From contig JAAZHP010000134.1 of the NCBI GenBank assembly GCA_012510625.1, forward strand, positions 1-16,610: a DNA stretch of 16,610 nt, given 5' to 3'. Every line of letters begins with the position of its first letter. The first letter of the stretch is position 1. The notes below the pieces were generated by a model, which was not told where the DNA came from, searched no databases, and saw nothing but the letters and a program-made list of their open reading frames with translations. The stretch is from Bacillota bacterium. Lineage in GTDB: Bacteria > Bacillota > Dethiobacteria > DTU022. The position numbers and the translations under genes are program-made. Positions 13,477 through 16,610 of the stretch are shown piece by piece.

Positions 13477-16400
13477 ATGAGCGAGTCAATCAAACTGATG
13501 CTGCTGTCGGCCCGGGATTGGCGGCGCAGCCTGCTGCTGGCTTCAGCCGCCCTTTCCAGGCCTGATCACGATATATTTCTGGTTGACCCGGAAAAGGCGC
13601 CGGATGAACTCTCGGCGCTGAAGCTGCTGGCCTCCAGGCTGCCGCTGCAGGTAACTGATGCTACCGGCGACGCCGCTTTCGGCGAAGCGCTGCGCGCCGA
13701 CCGGGAGCTGAATCTAAAAGGAGCAGCCGGGGATGCGGCGCGGCTGCTCGAGGGCTTCGGACCGCCGCCGGGCCTGGTCTGCGCTCCCGCAGACGATCCC
13801 GCCTGGTGTATCAAGGGAGCGGTCCTGGCCGTTCGCCTGGGCTGCCTTTTTATTCCCTGCGGCGGTGCCGATAATTTCCTGGCCCTATGCCGCGATCTGT
13901 TCGCAGCATCGGGGGTTAAACTTGATCTGCCGCTTATCTGGCTCGGCCCGGCGGAGCCGCTCGCAGAGCTGTCCGCGGAGGCCGTATTAAAAAACTTTGC
14001 CTCCCTGCCCGATGACTTGGCCATGGCCCAGTTTATGCTCCGGCAAAAGCAGGAACTGGATTACCTGCTGGTCTACAATTCCGCCGATTTAAACAAAGAG
14101 AGCGCCGCGCCACGTTATCCGGGAGAGGCCTGGGTAAGAGGCTTGAGCCTGCTGGCGCCGCTATGCGCCTCCTACCGTCCCGTCTTTCCCCATGATGCCG
14201 CGGCGGAAGAACCGGAGCCGGCGGCCATTGAACAGAGGCTGCAGCGCTTTGTAGCCGGGGCGGGACTGCGCCCCCGCTACATGGCTCTCCTGGCTTCACC
14301 TGGAGCCATCCCCTTGATTTACGAAACCCGGCGCACCATAGGCAGCACCGCTGAAGTGATGGCCAGGGATATCCACCTGCGCCTCAATGACGATCTTTTT
14401 TTCGATGCGGCCGAAGGGCGCCTCTTTCAGTCAAGCCCCGGAGGCCTCTCCGCGCAGATCCTTACCACGAAATATTATCACCGCCTCCCCGGGACTCAAA
14501 AAGAGCGGCGCCGTGTGCTGGTAGCCGTCAGCCCCGAGGTGGATTACAAGATTATTTTTAATTCCGACGACCCGCTCCTGGAAACACAATTTACGCCGCT
14601 CCTGGAGAAGTGCGGACACAGGGTGACCATTCTTGAAGGCAAGGAGGCTTGCGCGGAGCGGGTTGCCGCAGCTTTGAAAGAAAGCGATTTTTTCCTCTAC
14701 GCCGGCCACGGTACCACCGAAGCGCTGAAGACTTGCGGGCGCTTCCTCACGCGCCGCGATCTGCCGGCTCTTCCCCCGCTGGTGGCCTACGCGTCGGCCT
14801 GCACCACTGTGGGGATGGAACCTTACTGGACCTCGGCCTCCGACGGCCTGGAATGGGAGGCTATCCCGGTCCCCTACCGCGAACAGTTCGGCCTGGCCAT
14901 GGTTGAAAAAGGGGCGGTCTGCTATGTTGGGGGGCTCACCTCCGAGGATTTGCAGTTTGCCACCTCCATCTACCCCCTCTTTTTTGAGGCTCTGCTGGTA
15001 AAGGGCCTGAGCGTGGGAGAAGCCTTGCGGGAAACCCGCAACTTTGTAAGCCTTTATGCCTCCATCCTGCAGCAGAAAGCTCCCGATCGCTGCGCCTGCT
15101 ACAAGTGGTGGACCGCCGCCACGCTGCAGCAGCAGGCCCTGCTCGGCGACCCCGCCCTGGTGCCCGCTCCCCGCAAGGAGGCTGCAGATACGGCGCTGCC
15201 TCGCATAGTTGAGCCGGTGGGACCGGCGCGTGACCGCTTCCGCGTTACCGTCACCATCCCGGAGGAGAGATGGCGGCGCGCGCGCAGGCCGGTCCATCCC
15301 GGAAAGGCGACCCAGTATTATTACCGCACGCGCAATGTGGAGGTGGTTTCGCCCTACGGCGAGGATATTGTCAGCTGGGGCGACTTCTACCGCCTTGCTC
15401 CTGACGCCGAAGACAGCGCCGAAACCGGGGTGATGTCGAGCTACCTCCATCTTTATCTCGATCTGCCCTCCTCGCTGATGCCGGTCCACCTGGAGCTGGC
15501 CGGGGTCAAGGGAGCCGGCTGCGAATGCCTTCTCTGCGGCCGGGAGACGGAGCCGCCCCGCGATATTTTGGCCCTCTTTCAGGAATTCAGGATCCCCTTC
15601 CTGATGATGCCGGCGGCGCGATTTGACTACCGCGAAGGGTGGGCCTTCGCCGTAGAGGAGCACAGTGACTGCCACCGGGTGCACTGGCTGGCCCCGCTCC
15701 TGGTGATTGACGAGGCTACCCGCTCTGCAGCGAGGGCCGGCGAGCTCACCTTTGAATTGCAAGCCGCTCCCGCGCAAACCCTCAGCGGCAAGGTGGAATA
15801 TGGAGAGCCGGACGGAGGGCGCTCATATCTCATCAGCGCGGGAACCGTCCGCGGCTCCGTAGATCCCGGCAGAAGCGGCAGGGGAGAGGGGCTTAATGTA
15901 ATGGTTCAGGCGGTAACCCGTTCCGGCGGCTCCTTCAAAATCAAGTGTGCCGCTGCGGCTGATGCAGTTGCCGTGGATGAGCAGTTTCCGCTCTATGAAA
16001 TCCTGGAGCCTTACCGGACTTTTCATAAAGAGCTTCATTCTATCTCTCTTCCGGAGCCCGTGCTCATTTATCCCCGCGAGCCCCGCACCGGCAGGCTCTG
16101 CGGAAGGGTGCTCGACGGGGCCACCGCGGCGCCCCTGAAGGGAGCGCTGGTGCGGGCCTGGCGAGGTGTTTCCGATCCCTCGGGTGACCTCATGGTTGAA
16201 GGTTTCGCCGGTGAAGCCCGCGCCGCTGCGGACGGCAGCTTTGAGCTGGCCCTTCCCCCGGGGAAATACCAGCTCTATGCGGTGGCCCGTGCAGGCGAAT
16301 TGAACTATAAAAGCAAGGACTTTGCCGTGGAGATAGCCGCCGGCGAGGAGCACTACATGATTTTGCCACTCGACGCCGGGGCCCGGGTGAGCGGCCGGGT

Positions 16401-16610
16401 TCTCTTTGCCGGGGAGGCGCCCCTCCACCCGGTCGATATATGCTTGAAAAGATACCGGGACAGCGCCCCCGGGGAGACGCTCACCGCCGTGCCTGCCTGC
16501 CGCGACGGCGCTTTTGCCTGCCTGGTGGCGGCGCGAGAGCGCTTCTGCGTGGTCATCCGCGAAGAGGGATGGAAGGCAATTGAAGATAACAACTCCGGCC
16601 GCGGCTACAA
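13477..16610 (+). CDS. Gingipain-like (peptidase C25-like) protein, copy 2 (cut by window edge)
   Basis: The frame opened by ATG at 13477 (GGAGGT 10 nt upstream) stays open to the window end: 1,044 codons plus two bases. It is a full-length paralogue of the preceding gene. By alignment with copy 1 only about 20 C-terminal residues are missing. The dyad is at the same numbers: H411 in YAGHGT and C442 in YASACTT. Shared blocks include LSLLAPLCASYRPVFP (223-238), LASPGAIPLIY (272-282), LNDDLFFDAAEGRLFQS (303-319), GLAMVEKGAVCYVGG (472-486), SVGEAL (512-517) and LLGDPALVP (555-563). The unrecognised middle domain with CECLLCG (682-688) and SGRV/CGRV-type repeats from about 766 are also shared. 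The four-cysteine cluster of copy 1 is replaced by a segment without it. No signal peptide. The gene starts 39 nt after the stop of copy 1, so the two form an operon created by tandem duplication. Divergence outside the core indicates the duplication is not recent. Confidence 0.8.
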   Translation, partial: MSESIKLMLLSARDWRRSLLLASAALSRPDHDIFLVDPEKAPDELSALKLLASRLPLQVTDATGDAAFGEALRADRELNLKGAAGDAARLLEGFGPPPGLVCAPADDPAWCIKGAVLAVRLGCLFIPCGGADNFLALCRDLFAASGVKLDLPLIWLGPAEPLAELSAEAVLKNFASLPDDLAMAQFMLRQKQELDYLLVYNSADLNKESAAPRYPGEAWVRGLSLLAPLCASYRPVFPHDAAAEEPEPAAIEQRLQRFVAGAGLRPRYMALLASPGAIPLIYETRRTIGSTAEVMARDIHLRLNDDLFFDAAEGRLFQSSPGGLSAQILTTKYYHRLPGTQKERRRVLVAVSPEVDYKIIFNSDDPLLETQFTPLLEKCGHRVTILEGKEACAERVAAALKESDFFLYAGHGTTEALKTCGRFLTRRDLPALPPLVAYASACTTVGMEPYWTSASDGLEWEAIPVPYREQFGLAMVEKGAVCYVGGLTSEDLQFATSIYPLFFEALLVKGLSVGEALRETRNFVSLYASILQQKAPDRCACYKWWTAATLQQQALLGDPALVPAPRKEAADTALPRIVEPVGPARDRFRVTVTIPEERWRRARRPVHPGKATQYYYRTRNVEVVSPYGEDIVSWGDFYRLAPDAEDSAETGVMSSYLHLYLDLPSSLMPVHLELAGVKGAGCECLLCGRETEPPRDILALFQEFRIPFLMMPAARFDYREGWAFAVEEHSDCHRVHWLAPLLVIDEATRSAARAGELTFELQAAPAQTLSGKVEYGEPDGGRSYLISAGTVRGSVDPGRSGRGEGLNVMVQAVTRSGGSFKIKCAAAADAVAVDEQFPLYEILEPYRTFHKELHSISLPEPVLIYPREPRTGRLCGRVLDGATAAPLKGALVRAWRGVSDPSGDLMVEGFAGEARAAADGSFELALPPGKYQLYAVARAGELNYKSKDFAVEIAAGEEHYMILPLDAGARVSGRVLFAGEAPLHPVDICLKRYRDSAPGETLTAVPACRDGAFACLVAARERFCVVIREEGWKAIEDNNSGRGY

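Noticed and set aside
14431..15777. Minus-strand open frame of 448 codons
   Set aside because: It is the antisense shadow of the second C25-like gene, whose plus-strand frame aligns throughout with copy 1; G/C-rich codon use creates long antisense frames.

Overview
The window looks like part of the chromosome of an anaerobic bacterium, most likely a Clostridia-type Firmicute. The evidence is strong AGGAGG-type ribosome binding sites, frequent TTG and GTG starts, and a corrinoid-dependent methyl-transfer pair (B12 protein plus MttB-family methyltransferase), which is typical of acetogens, syntrophs and related anaerobes. No rRNA, tRNA, CRISPR array or transposase gene was seen. The taxonomic statement is an inference.

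Layout. At the left edge, on the minus strand, is the N-terminal 200 codons of an RND-family efflux pump (start TTG at 600). A divergent, AT-rich, roughly 320-bp region (601-922) separates it from everything else, which lies on the plus strand. The plus-strand series begins with an agmatinase/ureohydrolase (923-1819), then a corrinoid protein (1992-2630) and an MttB-superfamily methyltransferase without pyrrolysine (2797-4230). A complete peptide/nickel-type ABC importer follows: lipoprotein binding protein (4439-6073), two permeases (6173-7144, 7159-8049) and two ATPases (8052-9029, 9017-10006). After an intergenic patch with G/C-rich palindromic repeats (10011-10210) come two long tandem paralogous genes (10228-13437 and 13477 to the window end). 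Both encode gingipain-like (peptidase C25-like, clan CD) proteins of about 1,070 residues with a His/Cys dyad at identical residue numbers (H411, C442). The second runs off the right edge about 20 residues before its expected end.

How the parts may work together. The importer probably brings in an oligopeptide-like or methylated nitrogen compound. The MttB-like enzyme would move a methyl group from a quaternary or tertiary amine to the neighbouring corrinoid protein. The ureohydrolase could process a guanidino part of the same nutrient. This link is inferred from gene order only. No corrinoid reactivator (RamA-like) and no second methyltransferase is present in the window.

The most unusual content is the tandem pair of C25-like proteins. 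They lack visible signal peptides and membrane segments, so they are probably cytoplasmic. Each has a conserved middle domain that I do not recognise, with a CxxC motif, and a C-terminal series of SGRV-type beta-sandwich repeats. Only the first copy carries an extra four-cysteine cluster.
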